Shown: positions 6,451-14,079 of the stretch, in pieces
Layout of the letters: each line of letters starts with the position of its first letter
Position numbering within the stretch: position 1 is the first letter of the stretch
NCBI GenBank assembly: GCA_900770255.1
Contig: CAAGJN010000061.1
Location: 1 to 25,644, forward strand
Direction: 5' to 3'
Origin: Clostridia bacterium
GTDB lineage: Bacteria > Bacillota > Clostridia > Oscillospirales > Acutalibacteraceae
DNA length: 25,644 bases
Position numbers and translations under genes: made by a program
The notes under the pieces: model-generated
Told to the model about the DNA's origin: nothing
Databases searched by the model: none
What the model saw: only the letters and a program-made list of their open reading frames with translations

Positions 6451-8706
6451 ATGGCAAAGAAATCCACAGACGCATCGAAAAAGATGGACAAATCACACAA
6501 GCCGGACGAAAAGAAAAATAAAAAGAGAAACAAGAAGGCTGAGAAGATAACCCTGCTGGTTATTCTGAGCATTCTCGTTGTGTTTGTGCTGACTGCCGCA
6601 ATAGTCTTCGGATATGTATTTTTCAATATCACGGCATTCGCTCACGGCGAGCTCGCGATAAATCTCGACGACTACAAGGCAAATCAAAATCAGACCTCGT
6701 TTATCTACGCTTATAACAGCGACAACGAGCTTGTTGAGATGGCGCAGCTGCACGGAGAGGAAAACCGCATCTGGGTCGATCTTGATCAGATGCCGGAGAA
6801 CCTCAGAAATGCGTTTATCTGCCTTGAGGACAAGCGCTTTGAGAAGCATCACGGCGTTGACTGGCTGCGCACCTTCGGCGCTGCTACAGGCCTTTCTTCG
6901 GGCGGCGGCTCAACCATAACCCAGCAGCTCGTCAAGAATATCACTCGGGACAAGTCCGTCACCGTTGTGCGTAAGTTTAAGGAGATCGAGCGGGCCCTGA
7001 ATCTTGAACAGAACTACAGCAAGGACGCCATACTTGAGGCTTACCTCAATACGCTGTATCTCGGCAACGGCTGCTACGGCGTGCAGACTGCGAGCGAAAC
7101 TTACTTCGGCAAGGACGTCAGCGAGCTTAACCTCGCCGAGTGCGCGACCCTTGCGGTTATCACAAAGGCGCCCACGACTTATAACCCGCTGCTCAATCCC
7201 GAAGCCAACAAAGCCCGCCAGGAGCTTTGCCTTGAGTATATGCTCGAGAATGATGCTATCACCGAGGAGGAATACGAGGAGGCAGTCAACTACAAGCTCG
7301 TGTTCACAAACAGTGAGGACTATGTTCCGAAGGCCGGCAAGACGAAAGCGACTACGGAGGACAAGAACGACGAGAAAGAATATCAGGATTTTTATGTCGA
7401 TTATGTCATAAAGACCGTCTGTCAGGATCTTATGAGCAAGTACGGCTACACCTACCGCCAGGCAATGGAGCTGATAAACTACGGCGGGCTCAAGATATAT
7501 TCCGCCGCAGATCTTGAGGTTCAGAGCGTACTCAACACAGTCTATTCCAACAGGATCGCCTTTGATAAGGAGGCGGATACCGAGGAGCATCCGGCGGCGC
7601 AGTCCGCTGCGACCGTCATGGACTATGAGGGCAGGATCGTCGGCATCGTCGGCCAGGCGGGCGAGAAGAGCGGCAACCTTTGCCTCAACAGAGCCTCGGA
7701 GTCGCCCAGACAGCCCGGCTCCTCGATAAAGCCGCTTTCCACCTATTCGCTCGCCCTTGAGAAGAACTATATCAACTGGTCGAGCATGATACTCGACTAT
7801 TCGATATATCAGAAGGGCAAGCTCTGGCCGCAGAACTCCGACGGCACCAACGGCTCGAATACAAACGTCACCGTCCAGTATGCTATTCAGAAGTCCTTGA
7901 ACACCGTGCCCGTAAGGATAATTACCGAGATGCTCGGTGTCAACGAGGCTTATGATTTCATGAAAAAGACATTCAATCTCTCGACCCTTGACGATGCGAA
8001 CGATGCAAACATTGCGCCGCTTGCTACGGGCTCGCTGACAAACGGTGTCACGACTGTTGAGATGGCGGCAGCCTATGCGGTTTTCGGTAACAACGGCTAT
8101 TATTATAAACCCTATTGCTACTACAAGGTCACAAATGCCACGGGAACCGAAGTGCTGCTCGAGACTAAGCCGGAGGCTGAGCGGGTGCTCAGCGAGGATA
8201 CGGCTGAGGTCATGCGCGAGCTGCTCAAGACCGTCCCTGCAAGGAAATTCCGCTCGAGCAAATATCTCGGCAAGTTTGAGCTCATGAGCAAGACCGGTAC
8301 TACGAGCGATACCAAAGATAGCTGGATCGCCGGCGGAACTCCCTACTATGTCTGCGCGGTCTGGTTCGGCTACGACAAGCCCAAGGATATCCCGTTCAGA
8401 TACAGCGCATCGGGCCGCATTTATATCGAAATTCTCGACCGCATACACGAGAATCTGCCTGAAAAGTCGTTCCCAAAGAGCGGTAAGGTCGAGGAGAAGG
8501 ACTACTGCAAGAAGACAGGCCTGCTCGCGTCGCCTTACTGTCAGGAGACCGCCAAGGGCTATTATAAGAAGTCCGCAATGCCTGCCGAATGTACCGAGTG
8601 CGGAGGCGGAACTGCTGTTGCCGAGACCGTCATTGAGGGAGTCGGCGATGCAGTCAACACCATTATCGAGGCGCTCTCTCCGACGAGCGCGCAGTCGGAC
8701 GATTAA
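6451..8706 (+). CDS. Class A penicillin-binding protein (transglycosylase/transpeptidase)
   Basis: This bifunctional cell-wall synthase (751 residues) polymerises and cross-links peptidoglycan outside the membrane. A Lys-rich cytoplasmic tail (1-32) precedes one membrane helix (about 33-58). The GT51 transglycosylase domain carries LEDKRFEKHHGVD (catalytic Glu126), GGGSTITQQLVKN, the KFKEIERALNLE motif and EAYLNTLYLGNGCYGVQ. The transpeptidase domain has the three penicillin-binding motifs: SSIK (nucleophile Ser424, Lys427), SLN (482-484) and KTGT (614-617). The C-terminal tail is short and Cys-containing (YCKKTGLLASPYCQ, ECTECGGG). Start ATG 6451 has AAGGAGG (6437-6443) 7 bases upstream. A terminator hairpin follows, so it is probably monocistronic. 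It is related to PonA/MrcA; the paralogue cannot be fixed here. Confidence 0.95.
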   Translation: MAKKSTDASKKMDKSHKPDEKKNKKRNKKAEKITLLVILSILVVFVLTAAIVFGYVFFNITAFAHGELAINLDDYKANQNQTSFIYAYNSDNELVEMAQLHGEENRIWVDLDQMPENLRNAFICLEDKRFEKHHGVDWLRTFGAATGLSSGGGSTITQQLVKNITRDKSVTVVRKFKEIERALNLEQNYSKDAILEAYLNTLYLGNGCYGVQTASETYFGKDVSELNLAECATLAVITKAPTTYNPLLNPEANKARQELCLEYMLENDAITEEEYEEAVNYKLVFTNSEDYVPKAGKTKATTEDKNDEKEYQDFYVDYVIKTVCQDLMSKYGYTYRQAMELINYGGLKIYSAADLEVQSVLNTVYSNRIAFDKEADTEEHPAAQSAATVMDYEGRIVGIVGQAGEKSGNLCLNRASESPRQPGSSIKPLSTYSLALEKNYINWSSMILDYSIYQKGKLWPQNSDGTNGSNTNVTVQYAIQKSLNTVPVRIITEMLGVNEAYDFMKKTFNLSTLDDANDANIAPLATGSLTNGVTTVEMAAAYAVFGNNGYYYKPYCYYKVTNATGTEVLLETKPEAERVLSEDTAEVMRELLKTVPARKFRSSKYLGKFELMSKTGTTSDTKDSWIAGGTPYYVCAVWFGYDKPKDIPFRYSASGRIYIEILDRIHENLPEKSFPKSGKVEEKDYCKKTGLLASPYCQETAKGYYKKSAMPAECTECGGGTAVAETVIEGVGDAVNTIIEALSPTSAQSDD

Positions 8707-8742
8707 ATATTGCGCTGCGGCTTAAAAATCGATACTATCAGA

Positions 8743-8777
8743 CGGCCGCTCCCCGAAAACCGGGTGCGGCCGATTTT
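8743..8777 (+). terminator. Terminator between the PBP gene and ruvX
   Basis: CGGCCGC (8743-8749) pairs with GCGGCCG (8766-8772), with an inner CCCG/CGGG stem and loop AAAAC, then ATTTT. The T run is short, so some readthrough into ruvX is possible; no separate ruvX promoter was seen. Confidence 0.65.
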
Positions 8778-8795
8778 AACAGCAGAGGTAAACAG

Positions 8796-9221
8796 ATGAT
8801 CATTCTATCCGTTGATTACGGCGATACCCGCACGGGCATAGCCGTCTGCGACAAAACAGAATTTCTCGCATCCCCGGTCGCCGTCATAACGGAAAGGGAC
8901 AGGGACGCGCTGATAGAAAAAATATCGGATATCGCGAAAGAACGCAGAGCCGAGCTGATAGTCGTCGGCCTGCCGGTCAATATGGACGGCACGCGCGGCG
9001 AGCGGGCTCAGCGCTGCGAGGAGTTTGCGGCGATGCTGAGCGAGCGCTCGGGCACACAGTGCGTCCTGCGCGACGAGCGTCTGACTACCGTTTCGGCACA
9101 CAATGCGCTCAACGTCACAAATACGCGCGGCAAAAAGCGCAAGGCTGTTGTTGATGCAGTAAGTGCCGTGATGATCCTGCAGGATTATCTTGATTACAGG
9201 CGCATCAACCGCCTTTCCTGA
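8796..9221 (+). CDS. ruvX: RuvX/YqgF-family putative Holliday junction resolvase
   Basis: The 141-residue RNase-H-fold protein has the family's size and motifs: SVDYGDTRTGIAV at the N-terminus (first catalytic Asp7), VVGLPVNMDG in the middle, DERLTT, and the late VDAVSAVMILQDYL with the last acidic residue. Family members are nucleases assigned to Holliday junction resolution or 16S rRNA 5'-end processing. A weak AGAGG (8784-8788) lies 7 bases before the ATG. Its last 17 bases overlap tail-to-tail with the minus-strand TauE/SafE gene. Confidence 0.93.
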   Translation: MIILSVDYGDTRTGIAVCDKTEFLASPVAVITERDRDALIEKISDIAKERRAELIVVGLPVNMDGTRGERAQRCEEFAAMLSERSGTQCVLRDERLTTVSAHNALNVTNTRGKKRKAVVDAVSAVMILQDYLDYRRINRLS

Positions 9222-9555
9222 ACAGCTCGCGAATACCCATAATCAGTAGAAACCCGCCGAATATCTTGCCGGGCAGGCTGCTGTCGATATGTCCGACGAT
9301 GAAGCTGCCAAGCACCACGCCGGGCAGTCCTCCGGCCGCAAAGAGCAGTACGCTCTTCCAGTCGATGAGCTTTTTAAAGGAATAGACAATGCTTGAAACC
9401 AACGCGCAGGGAATGAAAAACAGCAGGTTTATGCCCTGCGCCTTGAGCTGCGGCATGCCGAGCGCGAGCACGAGATATAATATGAGCACTCCGCCTCCGC
9501 CGAGGCCGAGACTGCCGGCGAGCCCCGAGAAAAAAGCGGCGAGGATGTTTTTCAT
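9205..9555 (-). CDS. Half-size TauE/SafE family membrane protein, second of a pair
   Basis: The 116-residue, mostly hydrophobic product has about four membrane helices and the GLGGGGVLILYLVLALG signature of one half of the TauE/SafE (DUF81) anion exporter fold. Normal family members are about 250 residues, two such halves fused. The ATG overlaps the stop of the preceding half by ATGA (9552-9555), so the two are translationally coupled and probably form a heteromeric transporter. The substrate is unknown (sulfite, sulfoacetate and other organic anions are known in the family). It overlaps the 3' end of ruvX on the other strand. Confidence 0.85.
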   Translation of the reverse strand: MKNILAAFFSGLAGSLGLGGGGVLILYLVLALGMPQLKAQGINLLFFIPCALVSSIVYSFKKLIDWKSVLLFAAGGLPGVVLGSFIVGHIDSSLPGKIFGGFLLIMGIRELFRKGG

Positions 9556-9902
9556 CTGAGCAGCATCCTCACTCCCGCCCAGAGCATGAACAGCGCAAAA
9601 ATTTTACCCAGCGGCTTTGCGGGGATCTTCGGCAGTATCAGCGATCCCGCGATGCTCCCTGCGAGCCCGGCCGGAAGATACGGCAGAGCGTCGTGAAAGG
9701 TCACCTTGCCTGTGTAGATGTAGACTGCGGCGCTCGCGGCTGTCAGGATCATTATCAGAGCCACGGCGTTAGCGTGCGCTTTGTTTTGATCCATGCCTCC
9801 TTTTCGCAGCATCGGCACGGCGAGCATCCCGCCGCCCGCGCCGAGCGCCGAGTTTATCACGCCGATCAGAAAACCGCCCGCGGATTTTATATATCCTTTC
9901 AT
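9552..9902 (-). CDS. Half-size TauE/SafE family membrane protein, first of a pair
   Basis: This is the other half-transporter, also exactly 116 residues, with the matching GAGGGMLAVPMLRKGG loop near the N-terminus, about four membrane helices, and IAGSLILPKIPAKPLGKIFALFML in the same relative place as GSFIVGHIDSSLPGKIFGGFLLI in its partner. That shared layout points to an ancient duplication kept as separate genes. The start at 9902 is chosen for the AAGGAG site 8 bases upstream (minus strand); a longer open frame runs on to 10415 but is antisense to cwlD. Confidence 0.85.
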   Translation of the reverse strand: MKGYIKSAGGFLIGVINSALGAGGGMLAVPMLRKGGMDQNKAHANAVALIMILTAASAAVYIYTGKVTFHDALPYLPAGLAGSIAGSLILPKIPAKPLGKIFALFMLWAGVRMLLR

Positions 9903-9989
9903 TTTCTCAGCTCCTTTTTCATATTTTGCCCGTTGATCACTTAATAATGCCGCGCGTCTTTGCATATTATTCTGCGGGGGTGTGTCGGT

Positions 9990-10730
9990 ATGGTGATAAA
10001 GATCAACAAGCGGATGAGAATAGCTTTTATCGGAGCTGCTGTAGTGCTCGCCGTGGCTGCGGCGGCATTCGCGCTGGTTATCCTGCGCGATTCCGGCTAT
10101 GCAAATCAGACGTCGGGCAGGGCGGCAGATATGCTGACTATTATTGTTGACCCGGGTCACGGCGGTGAGGACGGCGGCGCGACTGCTGCCGACGGCACGA
10201 TAGAAAAAGACATAAATCTGTCGATTTCCCTGAAGCTGCGCGATATGCTTGACGCAATGGGCTATAACGTTATCATGACGCGCGAGACGGACGCCGATAT
10301 ATCCGACCCATCGCTCAAGACTATACGCCAGCGCAAAGTGTCGGATATCAGAAACAGAATGAAAATTATCGAGCAGACTCCCGATTCTCTGTTTGTCAGC
10401 ATACATCAGAACCATTACGGAGGCTCGAGCTACAGCGGCGCGCAGGTGTTCTATTCAAAGAACGATCCGCGCAGCGAGCAGCTCGCGAAAGCTATACAGG
10501 AGAATATTAAATCCCTTCTTCAGCCGAACAATTCGCGCGCAGTCAAGGGCACGGGAACTGAGATATATCTGCTCTATCACGCCCAGACGCCGGCGGTGCT
10601 TGTCGAGTGCGGCTTTCTCTCAAACGCCGCCGAGACAGCAAAACTCAAGGACGACAATTATCAGAATGAAATGGCCTTTTCGGTCATGTGCGGAATAACG
10701 AGCTATCTGAAATCAGCGGAGGTAACATAA
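9990..10730 (+). CDS. cwlD: N-acetylmuramoyl-L-alanine amidase, CwlD type
   Basis: A zinc amidase (Amidase_3) that cuts the stem peptide from muramic acid; CwlD acts on spore cortex precursor so that muramic-delta-lactam can form. The 246-residue protein has an N-terminal membrane anchor/signal (about 10-32). Zinc and catalytic residues are all present: His57 in VDPGHGGEDGG, Glu72 in GTIEKDIN, His139 in SIHQNH and Glu206 in VLVECGFLSN. The ATG at 9990 follows GGGGGTG (9976-9982) by 7 bases; an upstream ATG at 9960 lacks a site. One base separates it from radA, so they are co-transcribed. The cwlD name rests on size and anchor layout; another amidase of the class is possible. Confidence 0.85.
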   Translation: MVIKINKRMRIAFIGAAVVLAVAAAAFALVILRDSGYANQTSGRAADMLTIIVDPGHGGEDGGATAADGTIEKDINLSISLKLRDMLDAMGYNVIMTRETDADISDPSLKTIRQRKVSDIRNRMKIIEQTPDSLFVSIHQNHYGGSSYSGAQVFYSKNDPRSEQLAKAIQENIKSLLQPNNSRAVKGTGTEIYLLYHAQTPAVLVECGFLSNAAETAKLKDDNYQNEMAFSVMCGITSYLKSAEVT

Positions 10731-10731
10731 A

Positions 10732-12105
10732 ATGGCAGGCAAGGCAAAATCGGTTTATATCTGCTCGGAGTGCGGCTATGAGAGCCCTAAATGGTTCGGC
10801 TGCTGTCCCGGCTGCGGCGAGTGGAACACGATGAATGAGGAAATAAAGGCCCCCGCAGCGCCGGTCGGAAGAAGCAGTTCCGGCAGCGCTGGAGGGATCA
10901 AAACCTACGCGCTCAGCGAGATAAAGGCAGAGAATGAGATCCGCTATCAGACGGGGCTGACTGAGCTTGACAGAGTACTCGGCGGCGGCATCGTCAAGGG
11001 CTCGCTTGTGCTTTTAAGCGGAGACCCGGGCATCGGCAAATCTACTATCCTTTTGCAGATCTGCCAGTTTATCGGCAGGGACCTTAATATTCTCTATGTT
11101 TCTGGAGAGGAGTCTGTCTATCAGATAAAGCTCCGCGCGGACAGGCTCGGCGTTACGAGCCCGACTCTGACTTTAATGAGCCAGACCGATGTTCAGGCGA
11201 TCTGCGAATATATAAACATCAACAAGCCCGGGCTCGTTATTATCGATTCGATACAGACGATGGTAATAAGCGACCTCAACTCCTCTGCGGGAAGCGTCAC
11301 GCAGGTGCGCGAGTCGACCTCGATGTTCATGCGTACCGCAAAGAGCAGCAATATCCCGATAATCGTTGTCGGACATGTCAACAAGGACGGCAATATCGCG
11401 GGTCCGAAGGTGCTCGAGCATATTGTCGATGCGGTGCTCTATTTTGAGGGCGACCGCAATATGTCTTACAGAATATTGCGCGCGGTTAAGAACCGTTACG
11501 GTTCAACGAACGAGATCGGAGTGTTTGAGATGCTCGACAGCGGACTTTCTCAGGTCGAAAATCCTTCGCTGATGCTGATCTCGGGCAGACCAAAGAACAC
11601 CTCGGGCACCTGTATAGCCTGCGCCATGGAGGGCACGCGCCCGATACTCGCCGAGGTTCAGGCGCTCGTGAGCGCGTCGAGCTTCGGCAATCCCCGCCGC
11701 ATGGCGACCGGCTTTGACTACAGCCGCATGGCGATGCTCCTGGCCGTGCTCGAAAAGCGCGCGGGTTATTTCTTCGGCAACATGGATGCTTATATAAACG
11801 TTATCGGCGGCCTGAAGCTCGACGAGCCTGCTACCGATCTCTCAGTTGCTCTCGCGCTCATTTCGAGCCTCAAGGACGTGCCGGTCAGAGACGACGTGCT
11901 CGCGTTCGGCGAGATAGGGCTCGGCGGCGAGATACGCTCCGTCAGCCATTGTGAGCAGCGCATAAAGGAGGCTGCCCGCCTCGGCTTCAAGACCTGCATC
12001 ATTCCGCGCCATAACTATAAAAACATCCCGGACAAGCTCAAAAAGGATATAGAGGTCATCGGCGTCAAAAACGTCTATGAAGCGTTCGCAAACTGCGTGG
12101 ACTGA
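10732..12105 (+). CDS. radA: DNA repair protein RadA (Sms)
   Basis: RadA is a hexameric RecA-like ATPase that helps branch migration in recombinational repair. The 457-residue protein shows the full layout: a zinc finger C11-x2-C14 ... C25-x2-C28, Walker A GDPGIGKST (97-105), the RadA-specific KNRYGS (253-258; KNRFGS in most), and a Lon-like C-terminal domain with GGLKLDEPATDLSVALALIS. Its ribosome binding site GGAGG lies within the last codons of cwlD, so translation is probably coupled. The following gene starts 4 bases after its stop. Confidence 0.97.
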   Translation: MAGKAKSVYICSECGYESPKWFGCCPGCGEWNTMNEEIKAPAAPVGRSSSGSAGGIKTYALSEIKAENEIRYQTGLTELDRVLGGGIVKGSLVLLSGDPGIGKSTILLQICQFIGRDLNILYVSGEESVYQIKLRADRLGVTSPTLTLMSQTDVQAICEYININKPGLVIIDSIQTMVISDLNSSAGSVTQVRESTSMFMRTAKSSNIPIIVVGHVNKDGNIAGPKVLEHIVDAVLYFEGDRNMSYRILRAVKNRYGSTNEIGVFEMLDSGLSQVENPSLMLISGRPKNTSGTCIACAMEGTRPILAEVQALVSASSFGNPRRMATGFDYSRMAMLLAVLEKRAGYFFGNMDAYINVIGGLKLDEPATDLSVALALISSLKDVPVRDDVLAFGEIGLGGEIRSVSHCEQRIKEAARLGFKTCIIPRHNYKNIPDKLKKDIEVIGVKNVYEAFANCVD

Positions 12106-12109
12106 CAGA

Positions 12110-12847
12110 ATGAAATTTTCCCCGATCATAAAACCCAATCTTCCCGAGTGCAAAGTGTCGCTCGCTGCGGTGAGCTGCACCGCGCTCGAGACAAAGGAAT
12201 ATCTTCTCTCCCGCGCAGTTTCAGTGTTGGAGATATCACCGTCGCCGCTGATATCGGACGGCACGGCGGCGCATGCCGACCTGCATCTTTTGCACCTCGG
12301 CGGACGCAGGCTGTTCATAAGCTTTGAGCAGCGGAGGATCGGGCGGAGACTGACAATGCTCGGATTCGACGTTAATATCCTGCCTGCGCCGCTCGGCGCG
12401 CGCTACCCAGGCGACGTGCCGCTCAACGCCGCGATAGTGGGCGATACGGCTATCTTAAACCCGAGGACCGTCTGCGCCGATATCGACTTTTCATCAAAAA
12501 CGGTCATCCCTGTGCGTCAGGGCTATTCAAAATGTTCGGTGGCGCCCGTGACTGCGCGCGCCGTTATCACGGATGATCCTGCGATCGCCGCGGCTTTGCG
12601 GAAAAGCGGTTTTGACGTGCTTTCCGTCTCCAAGGGCGATGTTCTTCTGCCTGGGCGCGAATATGGCTTTATCGGCGGATGCTGCGGGCTCATAGCGCCG
12701 GATATTATGCTCTTTAACGGTGGCCTTGCCTCCCACCGCGACGCTGGGGAGATAGAGAGCTTTCTTGCAAAATACGGAGTCAGGGCCGAGTCTGCCGGAA
12801 ATTTCCCCCTGACGGATATCGGCGGAATTCTTCCTCTTGCTGAATAA
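12110..12847 (+). CDS. Conserved protein, possibly GME-fold (DUF6873-like)
   Basis: The 245-residue product has features I associate with a family of Clostridia proteins annotated as DUF6873/GME fold: ILPAPLGARYPGDVPLNAAIVG, VIPVRQGYSKCSVAPV, REYGFIGGCCGLI and a Gly-rich, Cys-containing loop. The GME fold is that of amidinotransferases and arginine deiminases. I cannot name a reaction. The ATG at 12110 lies 4 bases after the radA stop without a good ribosome binding site; an upstream in-frame ATG at 12077 would overlap radA by 29 bases. Either way it is coupled to cwlD-radA. The family assignment is from memory of motif patterns and should be treated as tentative. Confidence 0.6.
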   Translation: MKFSPIIKPNLPECKVSLAAVSCTALETKEYLLSRAVSVLEISPSPLISDGTAAHADLHLLHLGGRRLFISFEQRRIGRRLTMLGFDVNILPAPLGARYPGDVPLNAAIVGDTAILNPRTVCADIDFSSKTVIPVRQGYSKCSVAPVTARAVITDDPAIAAALRKSGFDVLSVSKGDVLLPGREYGFIGGCCGLIAPDIMLFNGGLASHRDAGEIESFLAKYGVRAESAGNFPLTDIGGILPLAE

Positions 12848-12852
12848 ATCAC

Positions 12853-12866
12853 CGAAAATATTTTCG
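12853..12866 (+). repeat. 14-base perfect palindrome
   Basis: CGAAAATATTTTCG reads the same on both strands and lies just after the stop of the GME-like gene and about 50 bases before the -10 box of the transporter gene. It may be an operator or part of a weak terminator; there is no T run. Confidence 0.45.
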
Positions 12867-12911
12867 AAAACCGCTCTTTGTTCTGAAATCCTATTTTTAT
12901 TTTTGCGCGTT

Positions 12912-12921
12912 GTGCTATCAT
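12912..12921 (+). promoter_or_regulatory. Probable extended -10 of the EamA transporter gene
   Basis: TATCAT (12916-12921) is preceded by TGC (12913-12915), forming an extended -10. No good -35 is seen upstream. The start of transcription would be near 12928. Confidence 0.4.
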
Positions 12922-12943
12922 AGTCCGGAAATCTTTTTCGGAA

Positions 12944-13897
12944 GTGATAAAAATAAAAAGGAATCAGTTGAAGGGCGGTATCTTTCTCATTCTTGCCGCC
13001 ATTATCTGGGGACTGTCGTTTGTCGCGCAGAGCAAGGGCGTCGAAGTTATAGAGCCTCTGACGTTCAACGGCATAAGAATGATCGTCGGCGGACTTGTGC
13101 TGCTGCCTGTGATAGGCATTATGTCCGCGGTGAATAAATCAAAAAACGGCAAGCTTTCCGTGCCGGACGCCGAGGCCGCCGAAAAGAAAACTGAGGACAG
13201 AAAAAATCTTATCCGCGGCGGGCTTGCCTGCGGCGTGGTGCTGTGCGTCTCGAGTAACCTACAGCAGGCTGCCTTCAGCTACACGACAGTCGGCAAGGTC
13301 GGATTTATTACGGCGCTGTATATGCTGCTCGTGCCGATAATCAGCCTGATTTTTCTCAAAAAGCGTGTGCGCCTCGCCGTCTGGATAGGCGTTGTGATGG
13401 GCGTCGGCGGGCTTTATCTGCTCTGCGCCGGCGGCGAAACGGCGAGCTTCGGCAAGGGCGAGATTCTCGCGCTGCTCTGCTCGGTCGGCTATGCCCTGCA
13501 CATACTCGTCATCGATAAATATTCAGCCATCGTAGACGGAGTCAAGCTCTCGTGCGCTCAGTTTTTCGTCTCGGGCGTGATATCTCTTGTCCTTATGTTC
13601 TTCCTTGAAAATCCGGATATTCATGCAATAATGGCAGCCACTCCGTACATACTATATACCGGCGTTATGTCCTGCGGCGTCGCGTTTACCTTCCAGATTC
13701 TCGGCCAGCGCGATTCCGACCCCACGGTCGCGTCGCTGCTGCTGTGCCTTGAGTCTGTGTTTGCAGCTATCTTCGGCTGGCTGATTCTCAAGCAGAGCAT
13801 GTCGCCCGTGGAGATTACCGGCTGCGTCATAATGTTCGCCGCAATCGTCCTTACTCAGCTGCCCGCGGATATGTTCAAGCGAAAGAAAAAAGCATAA
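12944..13897 (+). CDS. EamA family transporter (drug/metabolite transporter superfamily)
   Basis: The 317-residue protein has about ten membrane helices made of two EamA repeats. The first opens GGIFLILAAIIWGLSFVAQS, the typical EamA start, and the second covers about 165-310 with the family's late motif DPTVASLLLCLESVFAAIFGW. Such proteins export or import small metabolites across the membrane; the substrate is not predictable. A charged loop (about 64-86) separates helices 2 and 3. The GTG at 12944 has no well-placed ribosome binding site. A TTG at 12968, 5 bases after AAGGA (12958-12962), is a credible alternative that removes eight residues. A strong terminator follows. Confidence 0.88.
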   Translation: MIKIKRNQLKGGIFLILAAIIWGLSFVAQSKGVEVIEPLTFNGIRMIVGGLVLLPVIGIMSAVNKSKNGKLSVPDAEAAEKKTEDRKNLIRGGLACGVVLCVSSNLQQAAFSYTTVGKVGFITALYMLLVPIISLIFLKKRVRLAVWIGVVMGVGGLYLLCAGGETASFGKGEILALLCSVGYALHILVIDKYSAIVDGVKLSCAQFFVSGVISLVLMFFLENPDIHAIMAATPYILYTGVMSCGVAFTFQILGQRDSDPTVASLLLCLESVFAAIFGWLILKQSMSPVEITGCVIMFAAIVLTQLPADMFKRKKKA

Positions 13898-13941
13898 AAC
13901 TATCAATGCAATGATCTGAAGCCGCCCTTTTCGACAGTCTG

Positions 13942-13970
13942 CGAGCCGCCGAAATCGGCGGCTCGTTTTT
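13942..13970 (+). terminator. Terminator after the EamA transporter gene
   Basis: A perfect 10-bp GC-rich stem CGAGCCGCCG (13942-13951) / CGGCGGCTCG (13956-13965) with loop AAAT is followed by TTTTT. Confidence 0.92.
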
Positions 13971-14002
13971 CTCTCTCAAACCCCGCATAACTCTTGATAT
14001 CA

Positions 14003-14032
14003 TTGACAAAATACCAATATATGGTGTATAAT
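14003..14032 (+). promoter_or_regulatory. Strong promoter of the topoisomerase operon
   Basis: Consensus TTGACA (14003-14008), an 18-base spacer, and consensus TATAAT (14027-14032). The spacer text CAATATATGGT resembles the spacer of the promoter at 584-612. The leader is about 40 bases, with GGAGG at 14067-14071. Confidence 0.85.
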
Positions 14033-14079
14033 AATGTATATATGATACAAAATAACGTAAACTTACGGAGGTTTACTCA

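Noticed and set aside
6910..8448. 512-codon open frame on the minus strand
   Set aside because: It is wholly antisense to the penicillin-binding protein gene, has no recognisable motifs or ribosome binding site, and arises from the codon bias of the real gene.
9903..10415. N-terminal extension of the first TauE/SafE half gene
   Set aside because: The extension is antisense to cwlD, and a good ribosome binding site supports the start at 9902.
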